From Chrysopilus asiliformis (lineage: Eukaryota; Arthropoda; Insecta; Diptera; Rhagionidae): a stretch of DNA of 64,000 nt. The stretch lies in assembly GCA_964034945.1 (NCBI GenBank), contig OZ035962.1, forward strand, positions 21,175,530-21,239,529. The letters run 5' to 3'. Within the stretch, counting starts at the first letter, position 1. Each line of letters opens with the position of its first letter. This document shows, one piece after another, positions 43,470 through 52,244 of the stretch. A program made the position numbers and the translations under genes. The notes beneath the pieces are model-generated. The model worked only from the letters and a program-made list of their open reading frames with translations. It was not told the DNA's origin and searched no databases.

Positions 43470-43673
43470 TCAATCATCACTTCGTTAAAAGAATTGGGAT
43501 ACATTATGGTCGAGTAACTCAGCCACAAATTTATTCCCCCATTTTGTTTTAACTTTTCGGATGTCAACAACTCTGTATGACATCCCTAACCGCATATCGC
43601 TTATTTTCAATACATCTTTAAATTGAGCACTTTGTGCAGCAATTTCATTGATTTTCTTGAAAATATTAGACAT
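43470..43673 (-). pseudogene. Family B gene, MSNIFKK copy
   Basis: MSNIFKKINEIAAQSAQFKD, then LKISDMRLGMSYRVVDIRKV, KTKWGNKFVAELLDHNV, after which a small deletion destroys FLPNSF and shifts the frame. Family B signature present. TATA box TATATAAAAGG at about 43,713-43,725. The 46,763 copy carries the missing 3' half. Confidence 0.65.
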
Positions 43674-43921
43674 GATGTTGGATTCGGAATGTTTTCCAAA
43701 TGATTTTGTTCCCCTTTTATATAAAATTCACTCATTAGTGATTTTAACAAATAATCAAAATTTTTTTTTACTGATTTTCAACTGACCACAAGTGTGATAT
43801 CAATATGAAAAATCAATTAACGAAATTTTCTAATAAACAAGAAAATATTCCTAATTGATTTTCAACTGACCACAAGTATGTTATCAATAAACAAAATTTT
43901 TCAACTTGATTTTAATTTTAC

Positions 43922-44028
43922 TATAAAAGAAACAAAGTAAACTGTTTACAAAACATTCTTAGTTGTAAGTAGTAAAACTCTAAGTTTGTTTTGTTTAAAA
44001 TTTTTATAAAATATTTCATTATTTCAAG
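43922..44028 (+). promoter_or_regulatory. TATA box and 5'-UTR intron of the 44,029 gene
   Basis: TATAAAAG at 43,922, initiator-like ATTCTTAGTT at 43,955, then GTAAGTAG (43,965) to TTATTTCAAG (44,028) gives a 64-bp intron ending directly before the ATG. Same design as the family A genes. Confidence 0.5.
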
Positions 44029-44409
44029 ATGTCATCTAAAACACTGAATTCCTTGATGTGTTTAAATGAAGATATTGAGTCTGATGAGGGGATAGATGCG
44101 GCATGCTTCGGTGCAGGAATTATAAGAACTTCATCATTATCATCAGACAACACCAGACTGATTGAATATAAATTCAATGAATTCTCAACTCCCTATCCTA
44201 TTGTCATTAAATGGTTAAATATATTTAAAAGAAAACATCATCAGATTACATATCAAACACGTTCACTTAAAAGTTTATGTGTTAAGACATTGTTTAATAG
44301 TCATCAATATTCAGTAAGTGAATGGAAACGTTTTCTTAATGAAATGAATATGGAGCTAGAAAAGCTAAAGTTTTTTGCTGTTGTAAGAAATGATGACACA
44401 ATCACTTAA
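44029..44409 (+). CDS. Unknown small protein, intact, 126 aa
   Basis: MSSKTLNSLMCLNEDIESDE, a short acidic N-terminus, then CFGAGIIRTSSLSSDNTRLI, and a basic, aromatic C-terminal half (KWLNIFKRKHHQITYQTRSL, EWKRFLNEMNMELEKL). No membrane span or known motif. It lies inside a segment whose homologous copy at 23.6-24.2 kb lacks it. TATA box and a small intron upstream suggest a real viral gene. No other copy in this window. Confidence 0.55.
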   Translation: MSSKTLNSLMCLNEDIESDEGIDAACFGAGIIRTSSLSSDNTRLIEYKFNEFSTPYPIVIKWLNIFKRKHHQITYQTRSLKSLCVKTLFNSHQYSVSEWKRFLNEMNMELEKLKFFAVVRNDDTIT

Positions 44410-44851
44410 CATATCCATATTTTTTATCATGAAATTTCGACACTTCATAAGAAAAAAAAAGTTTAGAATTACAAAAAAATCTATCTATATCTCCAAAAAT
44501 AAAAAAGATTAAGTAAACTTTTTCTATGTTCACTAATTAATAATAAGAATCAATTTATATTTATAGTTTTTACTTTATAAAAGCATTTTAATATCAATCA
44601 AATCAATCGTTTTTCAACTAACCGTAAATTTCCTTTTGAAAATTAATTGTTGTTTTTCATATTGAAATTTTAACAAAACATGGTAAGGTTCTTATCAAAT
44701 ACATTTTTCTTTATGGATATGAAAAAATAATTCTCAAAACCTCAATGAATGTAGTTTTCTCACATGTTAAATTACTATTTAAGTCGCCCTAGTTTAAGGG
44801 TTATTGTTAGTTTGATTTAATCATTCCTTTCGTTGAATTACATATATAAAA

Positions 44852-45322
44852 AGTAAGTTTTTTCTTTACTATTGTCTACATCTATAGAATACATTTTAGA
44901 TCTTAAACCTATAAATTCTCTCTAGTGTCACCCAACGTATATTTAAATAACGACAATAACACTTTATACGTATTAAGTAAAACGCCTATGGAATTCAACG
45001 ATGTAGGCTTCGGAGTATTCGTGTATTCGTACGAGATCGGGAGATATGGTTAACAGCTCTATCCCGAACATTCAATAGGTTTGAGTTGCAGATGTCACCT
45101 GAAGCAGCGGAGGAATTCCGCAAACTCAGACTACAATCGAGTGGAGCATTTTGGGATCGTAGCGGGAAGATATTCTCCAAACTTGCGGGAAACAACACAA
45201 TAAAAATCATCACCACAACAGAACAGCAGTTATTCGATACAGCGGCTATGTTAGGGATCCACCTTTACAAATATAGCGCATCCGAGCCACTAGAGAGTCT
45301 ACACTGGGGAGATAGTTTTTAA
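44852..45322 (+). pseudogene. Family A gene, plus strand, split start codon, frameshifted
   Basis: Predicted intron 44,853-44,925 (AAAAA|GTAAGT ... CTCTCTAG|TGTCACC). Joining A to TG creates the ATG, giving a start MSPNVYLNNDNNTLYVLSKT. Then MEFNDVGFGVFVY, a 1-bp shift near 45,030, DREIWLTALSRTFNRFE, GAFWDRSGKIFSKLAGN, and the end EQQLFDTAAMLGIHLYKY ... ESLHWGDSF. Otherwise close to the intact neighbour at 45,554. Confidence 0.6.
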
Positions 45323-45553
45323 ATTTTAAAAAATTAAAAAATTAATAACGTATGCGGAATGAAATCCGAACACTTACTAAAATGATAATAATAAAAAACT
45401 CCGTGTAATATGTTGATATATTTTTATTTTATTTATATTATTAGATTCAAAGAAAACTCACAAAAAAAATTCAACTCCGGAACGGTTTGCTTTCTAACTT
45501 TTTTGGGTAATTCTTCCATGGTATTAAAAATTACCTTCATCAATCAATCAAAA

Positions 45554-46006
45554 AGTAAGTTTTTCTTTATTTATTTATTTTTATTATTTAACTGTATATA
45601 TTTATTTTCAGTGTCTGCAAACATCTATATGGGAAGCGCAAACGATGCCTTCTATATTCTATCCAAATTACCGGCGGAGTTTAATCATGTAGGGTGCGGG
45701 GTATTTGTATACCCCGTAAAAGATCGGGATATGTGGATAGCGGCGCTATCCACGTCGTTTAACCCCTTTGAGGAAAATATGACAACAGACGCGGTAGATA
45801 AGTTCAAAGATCTAAAACTGGAATCAAACGGAGCAGTTTGGAATCGGAGATCAAGAACATTTACCGTGTTAGCCGGTAAAGATATAAAATTCCTTACCGC
45901 GACAGAGCCGCAGCTGTTTGATGTTGCGGCTCTGTTAGGAATACATTTATTTAAATACGGCGGGAACGAACCGCTAGACTATCTGCATTGGGGGGATAGT
46001 TTTTAA
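45554..46006 (+). CDS. Family A small protein (intact, spliced, 131 aa)
   Basis: CDS = base 45,554 joined to 45,612-46,006. The intron (57 bp, 45,555-45,611) reads AAAAA|GTAAGTTTTTC ... TTTATTTTCAG|TGTCTGC; joining makes A+TG, so the start codon exists only in spliced RNA and the protein starts MSANIYMGSANDAFYI. It continues LPAEFNHVGCGVFVYPVKDR, DMWIAALSTSFNPFEEN, GAVWNRRSRTFTVLAGK, and ends ATEPQLFDVAALLGIHLFKY, LDYLHWGDSF. A longer unspliced ORF from 45,410 also exists, but its N-terminus is unlike any other copy. Function unknown. Confidence 0.65.
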   Translation, partial: SKFFFIYLFLLFNCIYLFSVSANIYMGSANDAFYILSKLPAEFNHVGCGVFVYPVKDRDMWIAALSTSFNPFEENMTTDAVDKFKDLKLESNGAVWNRRSRTFTVLAGKDIKFLTATEPQLFDVAALLGIHLFKYGGNEPLDYLHWGDSF

Positions 46007-46059
46007 ATTTATAATAAAATTTAAATTTATAATTTATAATAAAAACGAAATTGTTTAAA

Positions 46060-46330
46060 ATTGTGTTTCATTATCAACCACACAAAAACTATCACAACAT
46101 CCACCATCTTATCACCAACTCAACGTAAACAATAACAAACCATATCACAATTATACCTAAATCAACCACAGCGCCGCCCCGCCCCCCGCCATGCTCACTC
46201 CACGGCCAAGAGCGCCTAGAAGTCTTATCAAGATCAAACCACAACTCGCTTAGCTGAGCCGAGTACTCATGCACTCAATAACAACACGTGCTCGTGACGT
46301 CAACTTCCGGTCTAGAACCCGCTTATCCTA
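46060..46330. other. Spacer with GC-rich run and TGACGTCA site
   Basis: Contains CCGCCCCGCCCCCCGCC near 46,172 and TGACGTCAACTTCCGGTCTA at 46,295, the latter shared with 28,995. May be the promoter side of the next gene. Confidence 0.4.
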
Positions 46331-46339
46331 TCTACTAGG

Positions 46340-46738
46340 TTACAAGTATTCCACACTGTACACCACAACACCAATGAATTGGTGATAGCTGGAAGATCTC
46401 CACTACATCAATTCGTTGTAGCCGGGCACAGCGTGATATGTGCAATCGATATATTCTGCGAGCTCGGGCCGAGCTTGCGGAATATTTTAGAAGCTCATCA
46501 CGAACACTGGGAGACGAAGGCTCAGTTGAAGGCCTTCTTCTCGCTGAATACTACAAAGAACATCCTCGGGTCAGGGGCTGTTCTAATACAGGGACATGGA
46601 CCCGGATGGAGGGTGTTCGGTAATTGCGGACACTTACTAAACACCCAACATTATTACTTGTTGAGGGCTGGTGAGGCCGCCGCCCCGCCCCCGCCTATAC
46701 CGACCAATGAACATCTCACCCCTCGCGAGGGTGGTTAG
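46340..46738 (+). CDS. Family G protein, copy 1
   Basis: Reads LQVFHTVHHNTNELVIAGRS, HQFVVAGHSVI, then LRNILEAHHEH, AQLKAFFSLNTTKNILGSGA, GWRVFGNCGHLLNTQHYYLL, and a proline-rich end. No ATG is seen in frame; the first exon may lie upstream, because the homologous copy at 52,250 begins directly after an intron acceptor. Not recognised. The open frame over about 130 codons and conservation with copy 2 support it as coding. Confidence 0.5.
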   Translation, partial: LQVFHTVHHNTNELVIAGRSPLHQFVVAGHSVICAIDIFCELGPSLRNILEAHHEHWETKAQLKAFFSLNTTKNILGSGAVLIQGHGPGWRVFGNCGHLLNTQHYYLLRAGEAAAPPPPIPTNEHLTPREGG

Positions 46739-46760
46739 TTCTTGATAAGACTTATTATTA

Positions 46761-47118
46761 TTAAGTGCACAATTTAAAAACGTAATGAAAATAAACGATA
46801 TGCAGATGGGGATGTCATACAGAGTGGTTGACATCCGAAAAGTTAAAACAAAATGGGACGATAAATTTGTGGCCGAGTTACTCGATCACAATGTATTCCT
46901 ACCCAATTCGTTTAACGAAGTAACGATTGACGACTTCAGGAAAATGATATTGAAACCAACATTTATAAAACGAACATTTGGTTTTAATATCATTTTCACT
47001 CCTAACAACAATTCTTATGATGAGGAGGAGGAGGAACAACCCAAAAAAATCAGAAGAAAATAAATCTTAGTCCGTAATGAAGATGAGGATGAGTGTGAGC
47101 CTCCGAAAAAAATCTAAG
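46761..47118 (+). pseudogene. Family B gene, 3' part with acidic and basic tail
   Basis: Starts inside the gene (AQFKNVMKINDMQMGMSYRV), then DIRKVKTKWDDKFVAELLDH, NVFLPNSFNEVTIDDFRKM, KPTFIKRTFGFNIIFTP, EEEEEQPKKIRRK and a stop. Beyond the stop DEDECEPPKKI-like sequence and a splice donor at 47,119 (acceptor at 47,178) match the tail of the 53.3-kb copy. Acidic stretch plus PPKK-type basic end suggests a nuclear DNA-binding accessory protein. N-terminus replaced at 46,761. Confidence 0.6.
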
Positions 47119-47179
47119 GTAGTATATTTTTTTTTAATTTTTTTTTAAATATATCAATAATTTTTGTTTCTCTCTTAGA

Positions 47180-47600
47180 TAACCACCCTGAATGACCCTT
47201 CCAGTGCAGCTTTTAATAAAAATATAATTTTAAATATTAAAAAATGTAATTTTAAATATTAAAAAATAAAAGATCGTTAAATTAAAAACTCTTTTAAATA
47301 TTTTTCAATACATCGATACTGAACCTTGAAATTGAATTTAGCTAAAACTACATCAAATATAGGTTAGTAGCAGTAGGTTAAAAGATATTGTATTAAAGTT
47401 TGCTAACCACAAATTCGATAAGAAAAACGTGACCTAGAAAACAAATGTTTTATAAAATTAGATAACCACAAAATCTTTTCTGATTAAAAGAGGTGATTGA
47501 ACTCTAAGAAAATTGAAATAATAAAACAGTTTTACAATATGGTTTTTCTTTTTATTAAATTTAAATTTTACAAATAGTTTTTATGAAAATTTAATTAACT
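47180..47600. other. AT-rich spacer
   Basis: No gene seen. Contains direct repeats of TAATTTTAAATATTAAAAAAT (47,224-47,270), and its last part is shared with 31,300-31,400, the 3' flank of the EFEKL(H/Y)I gene end. Confidence 0.4.
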
Positions 47601-47650
47601 TAAATATACAGCTTTTCGAACTCGTCAGCAAGTTGTTCGATCTCTGACGC
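47600..47650 (-). pseudogene. 3' end of unknown gene (EQLADEFEKLYI)
   Basis: Minus strand ASEIEQLADEFEKLYI and stop. Same end as at 31,384. It meets polymerase sequence of the opposite strand at about 47,652. Confidence 0.4.
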
Positions 47651-47651
47651 A

Positions 47652-47975
47652 TCCAATTTATGCAGGATTTACAGTATTAGAGTTATGAAAATTTCATATG
47701 TATAATTTTCATTATGAGTATATGAAACCTAAATATAATGAAAATATTACGTTGAATTATATGGATACAGATTCTTTTATTTACACTATTAAAACACAAG
47801 GCTTTTATGATGATATTAAGGGTGATATCGATCAGTTCTTTGATAGCGGATGGACTCTGATCAGAATAATACATCTGGAAATCAATATAAACCTTTACGA
47901 GGATCGCAATACATAAGACTTCCAGAGTCAATTGAAAGAAAAAAAGCTTGTATTAATGTAAAGAATAACGATGAA
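47652..47975 (+). pseudogene. Polymerase B type 1: palm joined to N-terminus
   Basis: First the palm: AGFTVLE, MYNFHYEYMKPKYNEN, ITLNYMDTDSFIYTIKTQGF, with the catalytic DTDS kept. At about 47,845, without frame change, it continues with the N-terminal region GWTLIRIIHLEININ and then, after a 10-bp deletion, KPLRGSQYIRLPESIERKKA. The join brings the 3' half of the gene before its 5' half. Confidence 0.75.
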
Positions 47976-48093
47976 TATTATTAAAATAAACAATTTTATA
48001 GAATAAAACAAGATTTATGTCGTATATTAAGATTTTTTATTAAATATAAATAAGAAAATACAAATAAAAATTGATTCTTATTAGTGAACATAG

Positions 48094-48394
48094 AACAAAC
48101 TCTGCCGAAACTGTGTGTAAGGTGAAGTGGATTTGTCTGAATCATGCAGCATCCCAGTTTATAAATTTCGAGACAATAAAAGAAATTATACTGAACACGG
48201 AATATAGTGAACCTATCAAGTTATTGTCGAGAAATATAGGGCGTACTAATAATCATCAGGTTGTAACCACCCCGGAGATTAAGCTCTATAGACCCAGAGC
48301 CGAAAAACGCAGATTTTTGAACGATCATAGCTCTTTGCCATACGGGTATAAAAGACACCCGGATAATAATAATAGTAATACATTATTTCAATAA
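48094..48394 (+). pseudogene. Polymerase B type 2, C-terminal fragment
   Basis: CKVKWICLNHAASQFINF, LSRNIGRTNNHQVVTT, IKLYRPRAEKRRF and SSLPYGYKRHP match the end of the 29,453-31,193 polymerase, in the same orientation. Unlike that copy, this piece has no stop before its own end. Confidence 0.75.
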
Positions 48395-48726
48395 AAATAT
48401 ATATAGATATTCCAAAAATATTCTTGTTTTTCACTTTTCAGAATAATTTAGGAAAAATTCCCATGGGTACGGTACGTTATCGATTTACATAGTTAAATAC
48501 GATTACGAATTACCACAGTTTTACCTTATCACTTAATTAATTAAAATTTAAAGGCTATACCTTTTTGATTCTACTTCCGTGAGAATTGTGGTTTAAATTA
48601 GGTGTTTTAAAGACTAATCTTTTGGTTAATTAGTGTACTTTTCATAGGATTAAATTTTGCTATATATATCCGACGAAGAAACGTTTATATTTCAGTACAG
48701 TTAGAAGTGCGAAACAAAATTTCAAA
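48395..48726 (+). promoter_or_regulatory. Upstream region of the intact family B gene
   Basis: GGTTAATTAGTGTACT, CTATATATATCC and ATTTCAGTACAGTT precede the ATG at 48,727. The same order (GGTTAATTAGTATACT, CTATATATAAG, TTCAGTGCTAAG) precedes the broken copy at 50,002, so promoter and gene were duplicated together. Confidence 0.55.
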
Positions 48727-49218
48727 ATGCCTAAAACACCAAAAAATTTACTAAACAGAATAAACGCCATCGGTAGAACCGGCGAGTTTAAAAAAGCGAT
48801 AAAAATAATTGATCTGATTGCCGGGCAATCCTATAAAGTGTTCGACATCAGAAAGGTATCTACCAAATATGGGGAAAAAATCGTAGTGGAATTACAAACC
48901 AATACGATTTTTCTCCCCAACTCATTTGGGAAGATCAACGAGGACGACTTCAAGGAGCTGTTGAAGTACAGCAAACAGCTGTACATTAAGAGAACCGGAG
49001 GTTACAACATCAAATTTGAGGAGGCGGTGGAGAAGGCTGACACTGAAAAAGAAGTAGTACTGGACAGCCAAACCGAGGACGATGCTGATGCTGTTGATGA
49101 TGATGATGACTTCAGCTTTTTAGACGATGTAGAAGAGAGAACCGAAGACATCAACAGTCAGCATAAAATCCTCGGTCGATTACTAAGAGAAAAAAAAATC
49201 TTGAAACATGTAAAATAA
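48727..49218 (+). CDS. Family B protein, intact, 163 aa
   Basis: MPKTPKNLLNRINAIGRTGE, then KIIDLIAGQSYKVFDIRKVS, TKYGEKIVVELQTNTIFLPN (family signature, residues ~35-75), DDFKELLKYSKQLYIKRTGG, then an acidic segment (DDADAVDDDDDFSFLDD, ~118-135) and a basic end (RLLREKKILKHVK). The compact N-terminal domain followed by an acidic tail is the layout of many replicative ssDNA-binding proteins, so a replication role beside the polymerases is my best inference. No homology search was possible. Clear TATA box and initiator upstream. Confidence 0.7.
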   Translation: MPKTPKNLLNRINAIGRTGEFKKAIKIIDLIAGQSYKVFDIRKVSTKYGEKIVVELQTNTIFLPNSFGKINEDDFKELLKYSKQLYIKRTGGYNIKFEEAVEKADTEKEVVLDSQTEDDADAVDDDDDFSFLDDVEERTEDINSQHKILGRLLREKKILKHVK

Positions 49219-49239
49219 ATAAAAAAAAGTAAATGTTTT

Positions 49240-49440
49240 TTGGTTAAAAAATAAACGCTTTTATTTCAATTTTTAAACATATTTTCAGAAGCACAATTTT
49301 TTCGAGGTCATCAGCAAGCTGATCTCCAATTCCCTACAGTCAACATAAAATTCTAGACCAATTATTAAGAGATCAAAAAGGATATTTAAAACATGTAAAA
49401 TAAATAAAAAAAATAAATGTTTTTTTTTGTTAAATTAAAG
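49240..49440. repeat. Duplicated 3' flank of the family B gene
   Basis: 49,185-49,270 (AAAATCTTGAAACATGTAAA..) is repeated in diverged form at 49,345-49,455 (CAACATAAAATTCTAGACC, ACATGTAAAATAAATAAAAA). Between them lies a minus-strand EIGDQLADDLEKI relative of the EQLADEFEKLYI gene end. Confidence 0.5.
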
Positions 49441-49454
49441 CGTTTTATTTCAAT

Positions 49455-49799
49455 TTTTAATTTATTAAGTTTTAAAACTGATGAATACCAGCATTTCTTA
49501 ATAAAACCACCGAAACTCCAGAGACAGGCTAATTGGTTAACTGATCGATATCATGGATTGTGTTGGGAAGATGGAACTGTATCATTAGAAAGTTTAAAAA
49601 AATTTTTGTTTATGAACCTTATCGGTAAAATAATTCTTGTGAAAGGTTTAGAAAAGAAAATATATTTAGAACAACGAAAATCCATTAATCGCTGTTAAGA
49701 ACTTGGAAGATTATAAATGCTCAAATTTAAAAAAAAATTCAACTAATAAATTTCATTTTTACCGTATGAAATATTGATTATCAATTAATAATCAACAAA
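49455..49799 (+). pseudogene. Family C protein, copy 2
   Basis: TDEYQHFLIKPPKLQRQANW, LTDRYHGLCWEDGTVSLESL, ILVKGLEKKIYLE, then a 1-bp shift at about 49,675 and NENPLIAVKNLEDYKCSNL with end FYRMKY. Same protein as 20,732-21,089, here with the C-terminus including a Cys and a His. 5' part missing. Confidence 0.55.
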
Positions 49800-50001
49800 A
49801 TATTAGTTGCTTTGATTATATATATATTAGGTATGAGAAAGTGGTTTAAGTTTAGCTTTTAAAATAAAAACCTTTGGTTAATTAGTATACTGTTTGATTT
49901 CATATTAGATTAATTCTTACTATATATAAGATGCTGAAACCATTCAAAATTCAGTGCTAAGTAGAATAGCATACGTTTTATTTTTCAAAAAATTAAAAGA
50001 A

Positions 50002-50401
50002 ATGCCGAAAATGTTAAAAAAAACCTACTTAATAAAATAAACGCTGCTGGAACGGCCATAGAAATGAAAAAAAAAAACCTTGAAAATCATAGACATGATT
50101 TCCTGTCAGGTCTACAAGGTTTTTGAAAAAAACGAAATACGGAGATAAATATTTAGTAGAACTATTCAATAATATGCTATTTCTACCAAATACGTTCAAC
50201 AAAATTGGCGAGGAAGACTTCGCCAAATTATTAAAACAAGGAAACATATTTTTAAAAAGGACCGGGGGCTACAGTTGACAATTCATGGAGCGACCAGAGA
50301 ACACAGCGGAGGAGACGAAGGAGATCAAAGTAGAAGTCGCCCCCGCTCCCGAGTACGCTGATGATATCAGCATCATAGTATCAGATAATGATGAAGAATA
50401 G
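50002..50401 (+). pseudogene. Family B gene, decayed tandem copy
   Basis: Same plan as the intact 48,727 gene, with several 1-2 bp indels: INAAGTAIEMKK, TLKIIDMISCQVYKVF, KYGDKYLVELFNNMLFLPN, EEDFAKLLKQGNIFLKRTGG, a stop (TGA near 50,278), then an acidic end (YADDISIIVSDNDEE). Promoter conserved upstream. Confidence 0.65.
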
Positions 50402-50454
50402 AGATCGAATAAATTTTAAAAAAATGTAGCATATATCAATAAAGTTTTTTTTTA

Positions 50455-51000
50455 TTAACCGTAGACCGACCTTAGGGTCGTTTTCGATCAAAAATTGTTT
50501 TTAACTTAAATATCTCGATAACTACCAACTCTTTGAATCTGTGGTTTCTTGACTTTGTCAGTTGCAATGTTATGAATCAAAAACATACAGATCTTATCTT
50601 GATAACCAAAGTTCTCTGAGTCAATTTCGATTTTGGGAGTTTTTTTTTTTTGGCAATTCGGGTCGTTTTCGACCAGTGCGATTTTAATTTGTTTTATTTT
50701 GAAATGATGTTTCAATCACAATTGAAAGTTGATGAGTTGATGTGTACGTGAAGCTTTCTTCTTGTTTATAAATGAAAATAAAATTATTTTGGCAAAATAT
50801 CAAAGAAGAATTCTAATATTAGATACGAGAAATTGAAAGAAAAAAACAAATGAAAAACAGTTTTGGGTGACCTCAAAGCCGATAACAAAATGTGAGCTGA
50901 AAGATTTTTTACGAAATAAGCTAACCACAATTTGGATTCAAAGTGTTTAATCCAAGGTGATAAGAGGAATTTTCAAGAATTTTTATGTTGAGTGTAATGA
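50455..51000. other. Spacer with a possible degraded transposon end
   Basis: TTAACCGTAGACCGACC at 50,457 and GGGTCGTTTTCGA at 50,475 and 50,660 look like ends of a TTAA-type MITE, but no matching inverted end was found. 50,795-50,850 repeats part of 52,810-52,868. Confidence 0.4.
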
Positions 51001-51061
51001 AAAATCGAATAAATTAAAAAAGTTTTACAATGAATTTTTTTATTTTTCTTTTATGTTTTTT

Positions 51062-51130
51062 TTTTCAAACCCTAATTAGTACCTCATCAATACATTTTTG
51101 TAATTTTTCTTCAGGTTGCCTTATAATTTC
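51062..51130 (-). pseudogene. 3' end of unknown gene (EEKLQKCIDEVLI)
   Basis: Minus strand LEIIRQPEEKLQKCIDEVLI then a stop. A diverged copy (FEIIKQSEEKLQKCSDAVLI) lies at 52,935-53,003. Too short to name. Confidence 0.35.
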
Positions 51131-51344
51131 AAGTAAAATAGTGTTAGAACTGGATAAAAGCTTTCGGATATTCCTGCCAAAATACTATGACTATTATATA
51201 AGAATCAATGGAAAAATATCCGATTACGAATGGGCTATAGAATTTCAACATCAGAGAATTAGGATTGATGATGACGAATATACTGCTACTATGACACTGC
51301 CTACTATTCAGAGATTTTACAACGAGTTAGAAAATTATTTGTGA
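51131..51344 (+). pseudogene. Family B-related gene, copy of 32,225, truncated
   Basis: KIVLELDKSFRIFLPKYY (with 27 bp deleted after it), DYYIRINGKISDYEWAIEF, DDDEYTATMTLP and FYNELENYL. The N-terminal 50 codons are replaced by other DNA at about 51,131. Confidence 0.65.
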
Positions 51345-51374
51345 TATTTATCTCTCAATTTCGTTATAGAAATC

Positions 51375-51959
51375 ATGGATAAGACTTTTCAGTTCAACAT
51401 GGAATCAATCAAGGAGTTTATCGAAACCTATCATAGTGTAAACTTAAAATATTTCAATATAGATGAATTGGAATTGTTTTTCAAAGAGATATCACAAATA
51501 CCACCAATTTCGAAGATATGTAGAAACGTTGTACAGACGTTAAGCACAAAATATTTCGAAAAGTATCAGTATCTAGGGTTAGAACTACCTGAAATTCCGG
51601 AAGTACAAGGTCACACTTTCGACGATACTTTTTCGGCAGGAATCGTTTTTAACTTCAATGAAACTCCCGAAGATTATCTAGAAATCCAGCAAACAGGAGA
51701 CATTATGTTTGACACAATTCAACGATTTCGATGCGCCGATTGCAAAACTAGAGCTGGATATCAGGAAAATCCTACCATAAGGGAATATCCACTAAACTTT
51801 GAAAGTGATATGTTCCAGTTGACGTTTAAAGTTATTACGTTAATCAAAATAGTTTTGGCAAACAACTATATGATTCCAAATATCGCACATAACATTTCAC
51901 ACTTTGTGACAAACTTCGTAACTGGTCACTTAACTGACGAAACAAATTATCATTCATGA
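51375..51959 (+). pseudogene. Family H, copy 3, truncated
   Basis: Begins MDKTFQFNMESIKEFIETYH, only 30 bp after the preceding gene, then FFKEISQIPPISKICRNVVQ, QGHTFDDTFSAG, RCADCKTRAGYQENPTIREY and ISHFVTNFVTGHLT. The C-terminal finger half is deleted and replaced by an inverted piece of the same gene (next feature). More diverged from the other two copies than they are from each other. Confidence 0.7.
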
Positions 51960-52111
51960 AATTGCTGAATTATGTCAAACATAATGCCTGCTGTTTGCTG
52001 GATTTCAAGATAATCTTCAGAAGTTTCATTGAAGTTAGAAATGATTTCCGCCGAAAGAGTATCATCGAAAGTGTGACCTTGCACGTCCGGAATTGCAGGT
52101 AGTTCTAATCC
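51960..52111 (-). pseudogene. Inverted internal fragment of family H
   Basis: Minus strand LELPAIPDVQGHTFDDTLSA, EIISNFNETSEDYLEIQQTA, GIMFDIIQQF. It is the reverse of about 51,588-51,727, so the two pieces can fold back on each other around a ~230-bp loop. Confidence 0.7.
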
Positions 52112-52244
52112 ATTCAGCGGTTTTATTAATCGAAATTCACATAACTTAACCAGAGCATTCCTAATGTAATAAAAAGGTGAACAAAACTTATATGATTAAC
52201 ATTATAAAAAACCTTGTTTTTTATTTTTTATTTAATAATTTTTA

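Noticed and set aside
44995..45216. Minus-strand ORF over a family A gene
   Set aside because: Shadow frame of the plus-strand gene, whose protein matches eight other copies.
50457..50690. Complete TTAA-type MITE
   Set aside because: Only one end with TTAACC found; internal GGGTCGTTTTCGA motifs are direct, not inverted.
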